DNA from: Variovorax paradoxus
Lineage (GTDB): Bacteria > Pseudomonadota > Gammaproteobacteria > Burkholderiales > Burkholderiaceae_C
Assembly: GCF_030815975.1 (NCBI RefSeq)
Contig: NZ_JAUSXL010000002.1
Coordinates: 62,001-126,000, forward strand
DNA: 64,000 nucleotides
Direction: 5' to 3'
Shown in pieces: positions 47,434 through 57,253 of the stretch. Every line of letters begins with the position of its first letter. Position 1 is the stretch's first letter. The translations under genes and the position numbers were made by a program. A model generated the notes under the pieces. That model saw only the letters and a list, made by a program, of their open reading frames with translations. It did no database searches and was not told where the DNA came from.

Positions 47434-49395
47434 TCAATGCAATGCGCGATAGATTTCCTCGGCCAGGTCCGTGGCAATGCCTTCGACCGACGCGATGTCC
47501 TCCACGCTGGCCGCCGCCACGCCGCGGATCCCGCCAAAACGCTGCAGCAGGCGCGCCCGGCGCTTCGGGCCGATGCCCGGAATGTCTTCGAGCTGGCTGC
47601 CGCCCACGCGCACTTTCGCGCGCTTGGCCCGCATGCCGGTGATGGCGAAGCGGTGCGCCTCGTCGCGGATCTGCGCCACCAGCATCAGCGCCGCGGAATC
47701 CTTGCCCAGGTAGACCTTCTCGCGGCCATCGGCGAACACCAGTTCCTCGAGGCCGACCTTGCGGCCCTCGCCCTTCTCGACGCCGACGATCAGCGACAGC
47801 GGCAGGCCCAGTTCGCTGAACACCTCGCGCGCCATCGACACCTGCCCCTTGCCGCCGTCGACCAGCACCAGTTCCGGCATGCGCGCGGTCCGGGTCTTGG
47901 GCGATGCGCCGCTGCCGTCGCTCTCGGCGTCGCCCGGCGGCAGCGCCTCGGTCTCGGCGGCCATCGCCTCGGCCAGCTTGCCGTAGCGGCGGTGCAGCAC
48001 CTGGCGCATGGCGGCGTAGTCGTCGCCGGGCGTGATGCCCTCGATGTTGTAGCGGCGGTATTCGCGGTTCTGCATCGTGTGATGCTCGAATACCACGCAG
48101 GAGGCTTGCGTGGCCTCGCCCGCGGTGTGCGAGATGTCGAAGCATTCGACGCGGAAGTTGTCGAGGTCGTCGGCCGCGAGTTCCAGCGCATCGGCCAGCG
48201 CGCGGGTGCGCGCCTGCTGCGAGCCCTCTTCGGCCAGCAGGCGTGCCAGTTGCAGGCCGGCGTTCGTCTCGGCCATTTCGAGCCAGTGCCGGCGCTGCTC
48301 GCGCGGCTGGAACACGGCCGTCACGCGCGCGCCGGCCTGCTGTGAGATGGCTTCGATCAGCTCTCGGCTCACCAGATGGCTCAGCACCAGCGTGGCGGGC
48401 ACCGGCACATCGATGTAGTGCTGGGCAATGAAGGCTTCGAGCACCTGCACCTCGACCGAGTCGGCCGGAATGGGCGCTGCGCCCTCTTCCGCGTCGAGCT
48501 CGCCGTGGTGGATCAGCGCGGCGTCTTCCACGTGCACCGGAAAATAGGGGCGGTCGCCCAGATGCCGGCCGCCGCGCACCATCGCCAGGTTGACGCAGGC
48601 CTTGCCGCCCTGCACCTTGACGGCGAGGATGTCCACGTCCTTGTCCGAAGCGATCTCGATCGACTGCTGGTGCAGCACGCGCGAGATCGCCGACATCTGG
48701 TTGCGCAGCTCGGCGGCCTGCTCGAATTCGAGCTTCTCGGCGTGCTCGGCCATGCGCGCCTCGAGCTTCGACAGCACGAGCTGGGTGTCGCCCATCAGGA
48801 AGGCTTCGGCGCTGGCCACGTCCTGCGCATAGGCCTCGGGCGAGATGTAGCCCACGCAGGGACCGGTGCAGCGCTTGATCTGGTACAGCAGGCAGGGCCG
48901 CGTGCGGTTGGCGTACACCGTGTCTTCGCAGGTGCGCAGCTTGAAGACCTTCTGCAGCAGCTGGATCGATTCCTTCACCGCCCAGGCGCTCGGGTAAGGC
49001 CCGAAGTAGCGGTGCTTCTTGTCGACCGCGCCGCGGTAGTAGGCCAGGCGCGGAAACTCGTGCGAGGCGATCTTCAGGTAGGGGTAGCTCTTGTCGTCGC
49101 GGAACAGGATGTTGTAGCGCGGCTTGAGCGTCTTGATGAGATTGTTCTCGAGCAGCAGCGCCTCGGCCTCGGAGCGCACCACCGTGGTCTCCATGCGCAC
49201 GATCTTGCTGATCATGTGGCCGATGCGCGTACCGCCATGGCTCTTCTGGAAATAGTTGGCAACCCGCTTCTTGAGGTTGCGCGCCTTGCCCACGTAGAGC
49301 ACCGCGCCGGCCGCGTCGAAATAACGGTAGACGCCCGGCAGCTGCGGCAGGGCCGCGACTTCGCTGAGCAATTGATCGGAATGCACGTCTGACAT
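47434..49395 (-). CDS. uvrC: Excinuclease ABC subunit C
   Basis: Makes both incisions in nucleotide excision repair; 653 aa. The N-terminal GIY-YIG domain is [25 protein letters not shown] (first part near residue 21). Zinc/Fe-S-type cysteines lie near [15 protein letters not shown]. The UVR motif is at about 205-240. The RNase H-like domain follows ([36 protein letters not shown]). The C-terminal HhH domain is [22 protein letters not shown] 49395 is the family-like start; pgsA follows 55 bp downstream. Confidence 0.97.
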   Translation of the reverse strand: MSDVHSDQLLSEVAALPQLPGVYRYFDAAGAVLYVGKARNLKKRVANYFQKSHGGTRIGHMISKIVRMETTVVRSEAEALLLENNLIKTLKPRYNILFRDDKSYPYLKIASHEFPRLAYYRGAVDKKHRYFGPYPSAWAVKESIQLLQKVFKLRTCEDTVYANRTRPCLLYQIKRCTGPCVGYISPEAYAQDVASAEAFLMGDTQLVLSKLEARMAEHAEKLEFEQAAELRNQMSAISRVLHQQSIEIASDKDVDILAVKVQGGKACVNLAMVRGGRHLGDRPYFPVHVEDAALIHHGELDAEEGAAPIPADSVEVQVLEAFIAQHYIDVPVPATLVLSHLVSRELIEAISQQAGARVTAVFQPREQRRHWLEMAETNAGLQLARLLAEEGSQQARTRALADALELAADDLDNFRVECFDISHTAGEATQASCVVFEHHTMQNREYRRYNIEGITPGDDYAAMRQVLHRRYGKLAEAMAAETEALPPGDAESDGSGASPKTRTARMPELVLVDGGKGQVSMAREVFSELGLPLSLIVGVEKGEGRKVGLEELVFADGREKVYLGKDSAALMLVAQIRDEAHRFAITGMRAKRAKVRVGGSQLEDIPGIGPKRRARLLQRFGGIRGVAAASVEDIASVEGIATDLAEEIYRALH

Positions 49396-49460
49396 GCGGC
49401 TATTGTGGCGCGCGCACAGGACGGCGGCGGACGCGTCCACCGCCCCTCAAAGACACGAGG

Positions 49461-50924
49461 TTATTTCGCGAGTTCGCTCACCAGCCGATACAGGAATTCG
49501 CGGCCGTCGTAGAGCCGCTGGATCTCGATGCGCTCGTCCAGCCCATGCGCGCGCGCGTCCGCCGGATCGAGGAACATGCCCGTCACGCCGTACATCGGAA
49601 TGCCGGCGTTGCGCATGAAGCGGCTGTCGGTGGCACCGGTGCTCATCGCGGGTACCACCGGCACGCCCGGCCACATGGCCTGCGTCACCGATTCCACGGT
49701 CTTCACCAGATCGCCGTTCAGCGGCGAGGCCGGGCTGCGCAAGGGCTTGCCGAGGTTGCGCACCACGATCTTGTCGTTGCCGACGGCCTGGGTCAGCAGG
49801 CGCTCGACTTCGTCGGGGTCATCGTGCGGCAGGATGCGGCAGTTGACCGTGGCCTTGGCCGATTGCGGCAGCGCATTCTCCGCATGGCCAGCCTGCACCA
49901 TGGTTGCCACGCAGGTGGTGCGCAGCTGCGCGTTGTAGGCCGGGTTGGCCGAGAGCCGTTCGATCACCGCCGGCTCGGGGTTGCCGCCGCCGACGGCGCG
50001 CATGTCGTCGGCCAGCTGGCCGGTGGCAAACGGCGCGCTGCGTGCGAAGTAGGTCTTGGTGACCTCGCCCAGCTTGACCGGAAACGCGTAGCTGCCCAGG
50101 CGCTCCAGCCCCGCGGACAGCGCGTAGATGGGGTTGCTCTTTGTCGGCACCGAGCTGTGGCCGCCCACGTCGCGCGCCTCGAGCATGTAGGTGGTGTACA
50201 TCTTCTCGGCCACCTGCATGCGGTGCAGGTTGGGCTTGCCGCCGCGCAGCTCGCCGCCGCCGCCTTCGTTGATGCCGAACTCCGCCTGCAGCAGTTCGGG
50301 CTTGTTGTTGATGAGCCAGAAGGCGCCGTTGCTGAGCGCATCGCCGCGCTCTTCGTCGGCCGTCAGCGCCAGGATGATGTCGCGGCTGGGCTTGAAGCCT
50401 TCCTGCTTGAGCTGCCCCAGCACCGACACCAGGGCCGAGGCCATGGCCTTGTCGTCGATCGACCCGCGCGCCGTGAAGTAGCCGCCGGTTTCCTGCAGCT
50501 TGAACGGATCGGTCTTCCAGTCCTCGCGCCGGGCCTCGACCACGTCGATGTGGGCCAGCAGCAGCAGCGGCTTCTTGCTGCCGTTGCCCTTGAAGCGCAG
50601 CACCAGGTTGCCCTTCTTGGGGAACGGCTCGAAGATCTGGATGTCGCCGGGCGCAAAGCCCGATTCGACCAGGCGCTTTTCCATCGCGCGCGCCGCGAGC
50701 GTGTTGTCGCCTGCCGAATGGCTGGTGTTGATCTCGATCAACTCCTTGTAGATGTCGTGGAAGCGCTGCTGCTGCGGCGTGAGCGACGGCGTCGTCTGCG
50801 CCGATGCCCCGGCCAGGCCGCCCAGGGCCAGGGAAAGCGCGAGCACGGTTCTCGCCGTGCCACGGGAACCGAGGGAAGCAAGGGAACCAAAGGGAAGCGG
50901 CGAACGGCGGGTCGGCATGCGCAT
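49461..50924 (-). CDS. Secreted M20-family metallopeptidase
   Basis: A 487-aa zinc peptidase of the M20/M25/M40 family. The N-terminal signal peptide (about residues 1-43) is cleaved near AGASA-Q. The metal ligands are in LLLLAHIDVVEA (His, about 120), SIDDKAMASALVSV (Asp), LALTADEERGD (Glu pair) and GATDSRFMRNAGIPMYG. The dimerisation domain lies between. GGAGAG lies 7 nt before ATG 50924. The substrate is probably peptides or acylated amino acids in the periplasm; it is a single-gene unit diverging from earP. Confidence 0.9.
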   Translation of the reverse strand: MRMPTRRSPLPFGSLASLGSRGTARTVLALSLALGGLAGASAQTTPSLTPQQQRFHDIYKELIEINTSHSAGDNTLAARAMEKRLVESGFAPGDIQIFEPFPKKGNLVLRFKGNGSKKPLLLLAHIDVVEARREDWKTDPFKLQETGGYFTARGSIDDKAMASALVSVLGQLKQEGFKPSRDIILALTADEERGDALSNGAFWLINNKPELLQAEFGINEGGGGELRGGKPNLHRMQVAEKMYTTYMLEARDVGGHSSVPTKSNPIYALSAGLERLGSYAFPVKLGEVTKTYFARSAPFATGQLADDMRAVGGGNPEPAVIERLSANPAYNAQLRTTCVATMVQAGHAENALPQSAKATVNCRILPHDDPDEVERLLTQAVGNDKIVVRNLGKPLRSPASPLNGDLVKTVESVTQAMWPGVPVVPAMSTGATDSRFMRNAGIPMYGVTGMFLDPADARAHGLDERIEIQRLYDGREFLYRLVSELAK

Positions 50925-51013
50925 GGTTTCTCTCTCCGGATGTTGTGGCGCCGGCCAGCATACCAAGGAGGCCCGGTGCCTCCACGAGGCCGAAGACGGG
51001 CACACTGACGCCC

Positions 51014-52111
51014 ATGCAATGGGACATTTTCTGCAGGGTGATCGACAACCATGGCGACCTCGGCGTGTGCTGGCGGCTGGCCACCCAGCTGGCGGCGCTC
51101 GGCGAGCGCGTGCGCCTGTGGATCGACGACGCCACGGCGCTGCACTGGATGGCGCCCACGGGCTGCGAGGGCGTGAGCGTGATCGACTGGCTCGAACCGG
51201 CTGCCATCCGGCAAGCCGTGGCGGCCCCGCCGCCCGATGTGCTGATCGAGGCCTTCGGCTGCGAACCGGCACCCGAACTGATCGCGCGCTTCGCCGAGCC
51301 GCAGGCCGCCGGCGGAGCGGGCCGGGCGTGGATCAATCTCGAATACCTGTCGGCCGAACCATACGTCGAACGCCTGCACGGCCTGCCTTCGCCGGTGTTC
51401 AAGGGGCCCGGCGCAGGATTGACGAAGCGCTTTTTCTATCCCGGTTTCACGCCCGCAACGGGAGGGCTGCTGCGGGAGCCCGGCCTGATGGAGGGACGGG
51501 CGCGCTTCGACCGCACGCAATGGCTGGCGGCGCAGGAGATTCCCTGGCGCGATGGCGAGCGCCTGGTTTCGCTGTTCTGCTACGAGCCTCCGGCCCTGGC
51601 GACCCTGCTCGAGCAGCTGGCGGCCGGGCCGGAACCGACGCGGCTGCTGGTCACTTCGGGCCGTGCCGCGCATGCGGTCAGGGCATTTTTTTCCGGCCGC
51701 GAACAGCCGGACCACGGGCTTGCGGGGCTGGGTGCGCTGTCGATTTCATACCTGCCCTATCTCACGCAGCCGGATTTCGATCATCTTCTCTGGGCTTGCG
51801 ACCTGAATTTCGTGCGCGGCGAAGACTCCCTCGTGCGGGGCCTCTGGGCCGGCGCGCCGCTGGTCTGGCAGATCTATCCGCAGGACGACGACGCGCACCA
51901 CGTCAAGCTCGGCGCCTGGCTCGACTGGCTGGGCGCCCCGCCGTCCCTGCGGCAGTTCCATCAGGCCTGGAACGGGTTCGACAGCGCCCCCCTGCCCGCT
52001 CTCGAAACGCAGGGCCCGTGGCGTGAAACCGTGCAGGCCGCCCGCGAAAGGCTGTTCGCGCAAGAGGACATGGTCACGCAGCTGCGACATCTGGTCGCCC
52101 AAAAAAGCTAA
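51014..52111 (+). CDS. earP: EF-P arginine rhamnosyltransferase EarP
   Basis: A GT-B-type inverting glycosyltransferase (DUF2331) of 365 aa that attaches rhamnose from dTDP-rhamnose to Arg32 of EF-P. The conserved N-terminal WDIFCRVIDNHGDLGVCWRLA, with the catalytic Asp in NHGD, is intact, as is the nucleotide-sugar pocket FVRGEDSLVRGLWAGAPLVWQIYPQ. The partner efp follows 190 bp later, as is usual in the beta/gammaproteobacteria that use this pathway. Confidence 0.96.
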   Translation: MQWDIFCRVIDNHGDLGVCWRLATQLAALGERVRLWIDDATALHWMAPTGCEGVSVIDWLEPAAIRQAVAAPPPDVLIEAFGCEPAPELIARFAEPQAAGGAGRAWINLEYLSAEPYVERLHGLPSPVFKGPGAGLTKRFFYPGFTPATGGLLREPGLMEGRARFDRTQWLAAQEIPWRDGERLVSLFCYEPPALATLLEQLAAGPEPTRLLVTSGRAAHAVRAFFSGREQPDHGLAGLGALSISYLPYLTQPDFDHLLWACDLNFVRGEDSLVRGLWAGAPLVWQIYPQDDDAHHVKLGAWLDWLGAPPSLRQFHQAWNGFDSAPLPALETQGPWRETVQAARERLFAQEDMVTQLRHLVAQKS

Positions 52112-52138
52112 AATAGTGGGCTTTGCGGATTTCGGCCC

Positions 52139-52225
52139 GGATTTACACAAATCCGAGATGCTCTCCGCCAAACCTGCCGCGGGACATGTACCGCGGGGCC
52201 AATGACGCCGGCATGACACGCCGGC
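52139..52225 (+). other. Triple stem-loop leader upstream of efp
   Basis: Three successive perfect stems lie in the 190-bp gap before efp. They are GGATTT/AAATCC with a 4-nt loop (52139-52154), CCGCGG/CCGCGG with an 8-nt loop (52177-52196), and GCCGGC/GCCGGC with a 7-nt loop (52207-52225). None has a T tract. Confidence 0.5.
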
Positions 52226-52300
52226 AAGACCTTGCAAACCACATTGCGAACGTCGCCGATGGCTCCGCGCACCGAGCGGCCAACATCCAGAGAACCTGAC

Positions 52301-52855
52301 ATGAAAATCGCTCAAGAAATCCGCGCCGGCAACGTCATCATGCACGGCAAGGACCCGATGGTCGTCCTCAAGACCGAATACAGCCGCGGCGGCCGCAACT
52401 CGGCCACCGTGCGCATGAAGCTCAAGAGCCTGATTGCCAACTTCAACACCGAAGTGGTCTTCAAGGCCGACGACAAGATCGACCAGATCGTGCTCGACAA
52501 GAAGGAGTGCACCTACTCCTACTTCGCCGATCCGATGTACGTCTGCATGGACACCGAGTACAACCAGTACGAAGTCGAAGCCGAGAACATGGGCGACGCC
52601 CTCAACTACCTCGAAGACGGCATGCCGGTCGAAGTGGTGTTCTACGACGGCAAGGCCATCTCGGTCGAACTGCCGACCAGCGTCGAGCGCGAAATCACCT
52701 GGACCGAGCCGGCCGTCAAGGGCGACACCTCGGGCAAGGTGCTCAAGCCCGCCAAGATCGCCACCGGCTTCGAAGTGCCGGTGCCGCTGTTCGTCTCGCA
52801 AGGCGACAAGATCGAAATCGACACCCGCACCGGCGAATACCGCAAGCGCGTCTAA
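52301..52855 (+). CDS. efp: Elongation factor P
   Basis: Rescues ribosomes stalled on polyproline; 184 aa. The modification loop reads YSRGGRN with Arg at position 32, the residue rhamnosylated by EarP, rather than the lysine used by EpmA/PoxA systems. Domains II and III follow, ending in [13 protein letters not shown]. The polyproline-rich TonB encoded at 27466, with ten consecutive prolines, is a likely EF-P client in this genome. A terminator follows. Confidence 0.97.
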   Translation: MKIAQEIRAGNVIMHGKDPMVVLKTEYSRGGRNSATVRMKLKSLIANFNTEVVFKADDKIDQIVLDKKECTYSYFADPMYVCMDTEYNQYEVEAENMGDALNYLEDGMPVEVVFYDGKAISVELPTSVEREITWTEPAVKGDTSGKVLKPAKIATGFEVPVPLFVSQGDKIEIDTRTGEYRKRV

Positions 52856-52889
52856 GCGCTGCACCCTGCTGGCTGGCCAGCACCAAGAC

Positions 52890-52913
52890 AAAGGCTCCGC
52901 AAGGAGCCTTTTT
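52890..52913 (+). terminator. Terminator after efp
   Basis: AAAGGCTCC/GGAGCCTTT stem with a GCAA loop and T5, 34 bp after the efp stop. Confidence 0.85.
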
Positions 52914-52939
52914 CCGTTGATGGGTTTACCCTTTTGCCC

Positions 52940-53719
52940 ATGAACACACCCGCCAGCGTCCGCACCGAGATCGATGGACCGGTCAGCACCATCGTCATGA
53001 GCCGCCCACAGCAGCGCAACGCCGTCGACCGGCCCATGGCCGAGGCGCTGCGCGCCGCCTTCGAACGCTTCGAGGCCGACGAGAGCCAGCGCGTTGCGGT
53101 GCTGTGGGGCGAGCACGGCACCTTCTGCGCGGGCGCCGACCTGGGCGCGGTCGGCGACCCCGCGCGCCGCAATGAACTCGACCCCGAAGGCGGCGGTTCA
53201 GGCCCGATGGGCCCGACCCGCATGGCGCTCGCCAAGCCCCTGATCGCCGCCATCAGCGGCCATGCGGTGGCTGGCGGCCTGGAGCTCGCGCTGCTGGCCG
53301 ATCTGCGCGTGGCCGAGGAAGATGCCGTGCTCGGCGTGTTCTGCCGGCGCTGGGGCGTGCCGCTGATCGATGGCGGCACCGTGCGGCTGCCGCGCATCGT
53401 CGGCATGGGCCGCGCGCTCGACCTAATCCTGACCGGACGGCCCGTGAGCGCCCCGGAAGCGCAAGCGATGGGCCTGGTCAACCGCGTGGTGCCTCCAGGC
53501 CACGCGCGCCTCGAAGCCGAAGCGCTCGCGCGCGAGATCGCATCGTTCCCCCCGCAGTGCATGCTGGCGGACCGGCATTCGGCCTACGCCCAATGGAACC
53601 TGCCGCTGGCCGATGCGCTGCGGCAGGAAGGCCGGCTCGGCGTGCCGATCGTCGTGGCCGAAGGCGCGGCCGGTGCCGAGCGCTTCGTTCGCGGCGCGGG
53701 CCGGCACGGTGCTTTCTGA
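52940..53719 (+). CDS. Enoyl-CoA hydratase/isomerase family protein
   Basis: A 259-aa crotonase-fold protein. The oxyanion-hole segments are GTFCAGADLGAVGD (about residue 60) and SGHAVAGGLELALLADLRVAE (about 112). The acidic residue that normally serves as catalytic Glu2 is in the region CRRWGVPLIDGGTVRLPRIVG, where the usual E is not obvious and Asp appears. It is therefore a crotonase homologue whose reaction is uncertain. ATG 52940 is the start. Confidence 0.88.
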   Translation: MNTPASVRTEIDGPVSTIVMSRPQQRNAVDRPMAEALRAAFERFEADESQRVAVLWGEHGTFCAGADLGAVGDPARRNELDPEGGGSGPMGPTRMALAKPLIAAISGHAVAGGLELALLADLRVAEEDAVLGVFCRRWGVPLIDGGTVRLPRIVGMGRALDLILTGRPVSAPEAQAMGLVNRVVPPGHARLEAEALAREIASFPPQCMLADRHSAYAQWNLPLADALRQEGRLGVPIVVAEGAAGAERFVRGAGRHGAF

Positions 53720-53755
53720 GCCGTCGGACCTGAGGGCCGCGACGCTGCACAATCA

Positions 53756-54649
53756 ATGTACCGAGTCTTCCTGCCCGATTTCCCCATGAACAACACGCAC
53801 GACCTTCACGACAAGCGCCTCGCGGACGCCTGGGCCACCCTCAAGACCCACTCCGAAAAAGGCCTTCCGCTCGACCCCGATCCTTCGCGCCTCGCCTTTG
53901 CCGATCCGGAGTTCCTGCTGCGCCGCGAAACCCGCGGCATCCGCATGCAGCTCGAGCTGATGAAGCCCGACCTGGAGCAGCGCGCGCACGGCATCGAGAA
54001 CACCGTGGTGGTGTTCGGCAGCGCGCGCTTTCGAAGCGAGGAAGAAGCCGCCGCGCTGGTCGCGAAGGCCGAAGCCGGCGGCGACGCCGTGGCGGCCGAG
54101 CGCTGGCGCCGCCTGGCGCGAAGTTCGCACTACTACGAGAAGGCGCGCGCCTTCGGCAAGCTGGTGGCGCAGTACAGCAACGACAAGGAACCGGAGGACA
54201 AGCTTTTCGTCTGCACCGGCGGCGGCCCGGGCATCATGCAGGCGGCCAACCGCGGCGCGCACGAAGGGGGCGGCATCTCGGTCGGCCTTGCCATCGCGCT
54301 GCCCATGGAAGAAGAAGCCAACCCCTACGTCACGCCGGCGCTGAGCTTCAAGTTCCACTACTTCGCGATCCGCAAGATGCACTTCATGATGCGTGCCAAG
54401 GCGCTGGTGGCGTTTCCGGGCGGCTTCGGCACGCTGGACGAGCTGTTCGAGGTGATCACGCTGGTGCAGACCCGCAAGTCGAAGCCGGTGCCAATCGTGC
54501 TGTTCGGTTCGGCCTACTGGAAGAAGCTGATCGACTTCGACTTTCTGGTCGAAGAAGGCGTGATCTCGCCGGCCGACGTGAAGCTCTTCGAATACGTCGA
54601 CGCTGCCGAAGACGCCTGGGACGCGATCAAGCGCTTCTACAAGCTGTAG
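53756..54649 (+). CDS. LOG-family protein (TIGR00730, type II)
   Basis: A 297-aa member of the lysine-decarboxylase-like/LOG family of nucleoside-5'-monophosphate phosphoribohydrolases. The PGG-x-GT-x3-E motif is intact in AFPGGFGTLDELFEV (about residue 220), with FVCTGGGPGIMQAANRGA before it. The length and N-terminal helical extension match the long type II group. Some members release cytokinin bases, but the function in this bacterium is unknown. ATG 53786 is an alternative start; neither has a clear SD. Confidence 0.87.
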   Translation: MYRVFLPDFPMNNTHDLHDKRLADAWATLKTHSEKGLPLDPDPSRLAFADPEFLLRRETRGIRMQLELMKPDLEQRAHGIENTVVVFGSARFRSEEEAAALVAKAEAGGDAVAAERWRRLARSSHYYEKARAFGKLVAQYSNDKEPEDKLFVCTGGGPGIMQAANRGAHEGGGISVGLAIALPMEEEANPYVTPALSFKFHYFAIRKMHFMMRAKALVAFPGGFGTLDELFEVITLVQTRKSKPVPIVLFGSAYWKKLIDFDFLVEEGVISPADVKLFEYVDAAEDAWDAIKRFYKL

Positions 54650-54696
54650 CCCGGCCTGGCACGCAGCGCGTGAAGGCCAGGACGACGCCGATCAGT

Positions 54697-55860
54697 TCAG
54701 ACCTTCAATCCCCAGGTCGCCCGCGCGCCCAGCGCAAGAACGCCGCCCACCACCCAGAAAACGCCCGCGATGCCGATCAGCGCGCCGATCGAGCCGAACA
54801 GCATCGGCATGGCCACGCTCGACGCATTGATGGTCATGAGCCGCAGGCCCAGCGCCTCGCCGTGCCGCGCGTGCGGCGTGATCTGGTGCAGCATGCTCAT
54901 CACCATCGGCTGCACCGCGCCGAGTGCGAAGCCCAGGATCACCGAGCACAGGCCCATGGTCCAGGCCGAGTCGAGCAGCGGATAGACCGCGAACACTGCC
55001 GCCGTGACGAGGGTGGAGCTCAGGATCACGCTGCGCTCCGAAGCCCGCGAGGCAATGAGAGGCAGCAGCACCCGGATCACGGCCGCGGCAATGGCAAAGG
55101 CGCCGAGGATGGAGCCGATCACCGAAGCGCTGATGCCGCGGTCGTGGCCCAGCACCGGCAGCACGAAGGCATGCACATCCCAGCTCGACGACTGCAGCCA
55201 GTTCACGAACAGCAGGCGGCGGAACATCGGTTCGCGCAGCAGGTCCCAGGCCCGTGTGGGCACGGCGCCGGCGGCGGGTGCGGTGCGCGGCGGCTCGTGC
55301 GCGCCGCGCGCAAGCAGCCAGCAGACGATGGGAAAGGCCGCCATCACCGCAAAGCAAACCCGGAACGCCAGCATGTCTGCCGGTGCGCGCCCCGCGTGAT
55401 CGATGAGCAGGCCGGCGACGAACGGGCCGACGAAATTGGCGGCCGCGGGCGCAATCGCAAGCCAGCTGAATACGCGCTTGAGCTGCATGGCGTTGGTCGC
55501 GGAACGGCCCACATGGCGCTGCAGCGCGATGACGGTCGCGCCCGTGGCGCCGCCGGTCAGCAGCGCGGCAACGCACATCATCGGAAAGGTCGGGAAGACG
55601 AGGACGAGTCCCGCGCCGGCCGAAGCCGCAATGACCGACAGCCACAGCGGCCGCTTGAACCCGTGCCGGTCGGCAAAGCGCCCGGCCGGCAGCGCCAGGA
55701 ACACCTGCGTGAGCGCGAACAGCGCAATCAGCACGCCGACGGCCGCTGCGCTGTAGCCCAGCTGCAGCGCCAGCAGCGGGGTTGCGAGCCGCATGCCGGC
55801 CATGGTGGCGTGCAGGCAGACCTGGGCGCCGATCACGCGCAGCAGTTCGGAGCCTTTCAC
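54697..55860 (-). CDS. MFS transporter
   Basis: A 387-aa major facilitator protein with twelve predicted helices. The loop 2-3 motif PAGRFADRHGFKRPLW is the MFS signature. A central cytoplasmic loop is around residues 185-210. The start is GTG overlapping the rmuC stop (GTGA), so it is co-translated with rmuC. The substrate is unknown; drug-type efflux is possible. Confidence 0.88.
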   Translation of the reverse strand: MKGSELLRVIGAQVCLHATMAGMRLATPLLALQLGYSAAAVGVLIALFALTQVFLALPAGRFADRHGFKRPLWLSVIAASAGAGLVLVFPTFPMMCVAALLTGGATGATVIALQRHVGRSATNAMQLKRVFSWLAIAPAAANFVGPFVAGLLIDHAGRAPADMLAFRVCFAVMAAFPIVCWLLARGAHEPPRTAPAAGAVPTRAWDLLREPMFRRLLFVNWLQSSSWDVHAFVLPVLGHDRGISASVIGSILGAFAIAAAVIRVLLPLIASRASERSVILSSTLVTAAVFAVYPLLDSAWTMGLCSVILGFALGAVQPMVMSMLHQITPHARHGEALGLRLMTINASSVAMPMLFGSIGALIGIAGVFWVVGGVLALGARATWGLKV

Positions 55861-57224
55861 GGGGTGTCGTCGCCCTCGCTGTCGGCGGTGGGAGGCAGCA
55901 GCACCTGCGACTGCGCTTCAGGCAGCGCCTCGACCTTGCGCAGCGCCAGGCGCATCTGCTTGGCGCGCGTGTCGGCCTTGTCGAGCGTGTCGGAGGCCTT
56001 GGCCACCTGCTCCTTGATGCGTGCAACCCATTCGCCATAGCGCTCGAACTCGGTCTTGACCGCGCCCAGCACCTTCCAGACCTCGGAGGCCTGCTGCTCG
56101 AGCGCCAGCGTGCGAAAGCCCATGTGCAGGCTGTTGAGCATGGCAAGCAAGGTGGTGGGGCCGGCCAGCGTCACGCGGTGCTGGCGCTGGATGGCATCCA
56201 TCAAGCCCGGCCGGCGCAGCACCTCGGCATAGAGGCTTTCGACCGGCAGGAAAAGAATGGCGAAGTCCGTGGTGTGCGGTGCCGCCAGGTAGTTCTCGGC
56301 GATCGAGCGCGCCTCGACGCGGATGCGCGCTTCGAGCGCCTTGGCCGCGAGTTCGGCGCCGGGCGCATCGGCGCGCTCGTGCGCATCGATCAGGCGCTCG
56401 TAGTCGTCGCGCGGAAACTTGGCGTCGATGGGCAACCACACCGGCGCCCCGTCGTCGCCGCGGCCCGGAAAGCGGATCGCGAAATCGACGCGCTGGCCGC
56501 TGCGCGGCTTGGTTTCGATCTGCTTGGCGTACTGCTCCGGGGTGAGCACCTGCTCAAGCAGTGCCTCGAGCTGCACCTCGCCGAACACGCCGCGCGTCTT
56601 CACGTTGGTCAGCACGCGCTGCAGGCTGCCCACGCCCACGGCCAGCGTCTGCATCTCGCCCAGGCCCTTGTGCACCTGCTCGAGCCGGTCGGCCACCTGC
56701 TTGAAGCTCTCGCCAAGGCGGGCTTCGAGCGTGCTCTGCAGCTTTTCGTCGACGGTCTTGCGCATCTCGTCGAGCTTGGCGGTGTTGCTCTGCTGCAGCT
56801 GCGCGAGCTGCGCTTCCATGGTCGCGCGCACTTCCGACAGGCGGCGCGCATTGGATTCGCTCAGGCCCTGGAGCTGGGTGTTGAGCGTGTCGGCCAGGGT
56901 CTTCTGCAAGGAGGCGAGCTGCAGCGAGAAGGCATCGAGCTGGGCGTTCTGGGTGCGCGTGGCTTCGGCGCCCTGCTGCACCAGGGCCTGCTGGAAGGTG
57001 GCGAAGGCCTGCGCGGTTTCCTGCCGCGCGCCGCGCGAGCTTTCGCCGATCTCGTGGCGCAGCTCGCGTTCGGTGCGTTCGTTGGCGGCGCCCATCGCGG
57101 ACAGCACGGTGAGCAGGTCGCTGTGGTCGGGCGCAGGCTGGCGGCGCGCAAGCAGCCAGATCACGAGCACCAGCTGGACCACCGCGAAGGCGGCCAGCAG
57201 AAGAAGAATCAGGGAAGTGTCCAA
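55857..57224 (-). CDS. rmuC: DNA recombination protein RmuC
   Basis: A 455-aa protein that limits recombination at inverted repeats. An N-terminal membrane helix (residues 4-25, SLILLLLAAFAVVQLVLVIWLL) is followed by a long coiled coil (about 45-190). The nuclease-like RmuC domain contains RGVFGEVQLEALLEQVL, VWLPIDAKFPRDDYERL and FLPVESLYAEVL. I take TTG 57224 as the start, as no ATG precedes the helix; it has no obvious SD. It overlaps the MFS start by 4 bp. Confidence 0.9.
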   Translation of the reverse strand: MDTSLILLLLAAFAVVQLVLVIWLLARRQPAPDHSDLLTVLSAMGAANERTERELRHEIGESSRGARQETAQAFATFQQALVQQGAEATRTQNAQLDAFSLQLASLQKTLADTLNTQLQGLSESNARRLSEVRATMEAQLAQLQQSNTAKLDEMRKTVDEKLQSTLEARLGESFKQVADRLEQVHKGLGEMQTLAVGVGSLQRVLTNVKTRGVFGEVQLEALLEQVLTPEQYAKQIETKPRSGQRVDFAIRFPGRGDDGAPVWLPIDAKFPRDDYERLIDAHERADAPGAELAAKALEARIRVEARSIAENYLAAPHTTDFAILFLPVESLYAEVLRRPGLMDAIQRQHRVTLAGPTTLLAMLNSLHMGFRTLALEQQASEVWKVLGAVKTEFERYGEWVARIKEQVAKASDTLDKADTRAKQMRLALRKVEALPEAQSQVLLPPTADSEGDDTP

Positions 57225-57253
57225 GGTAGCGATGGCGGTCCGTGTTTGTTTAC

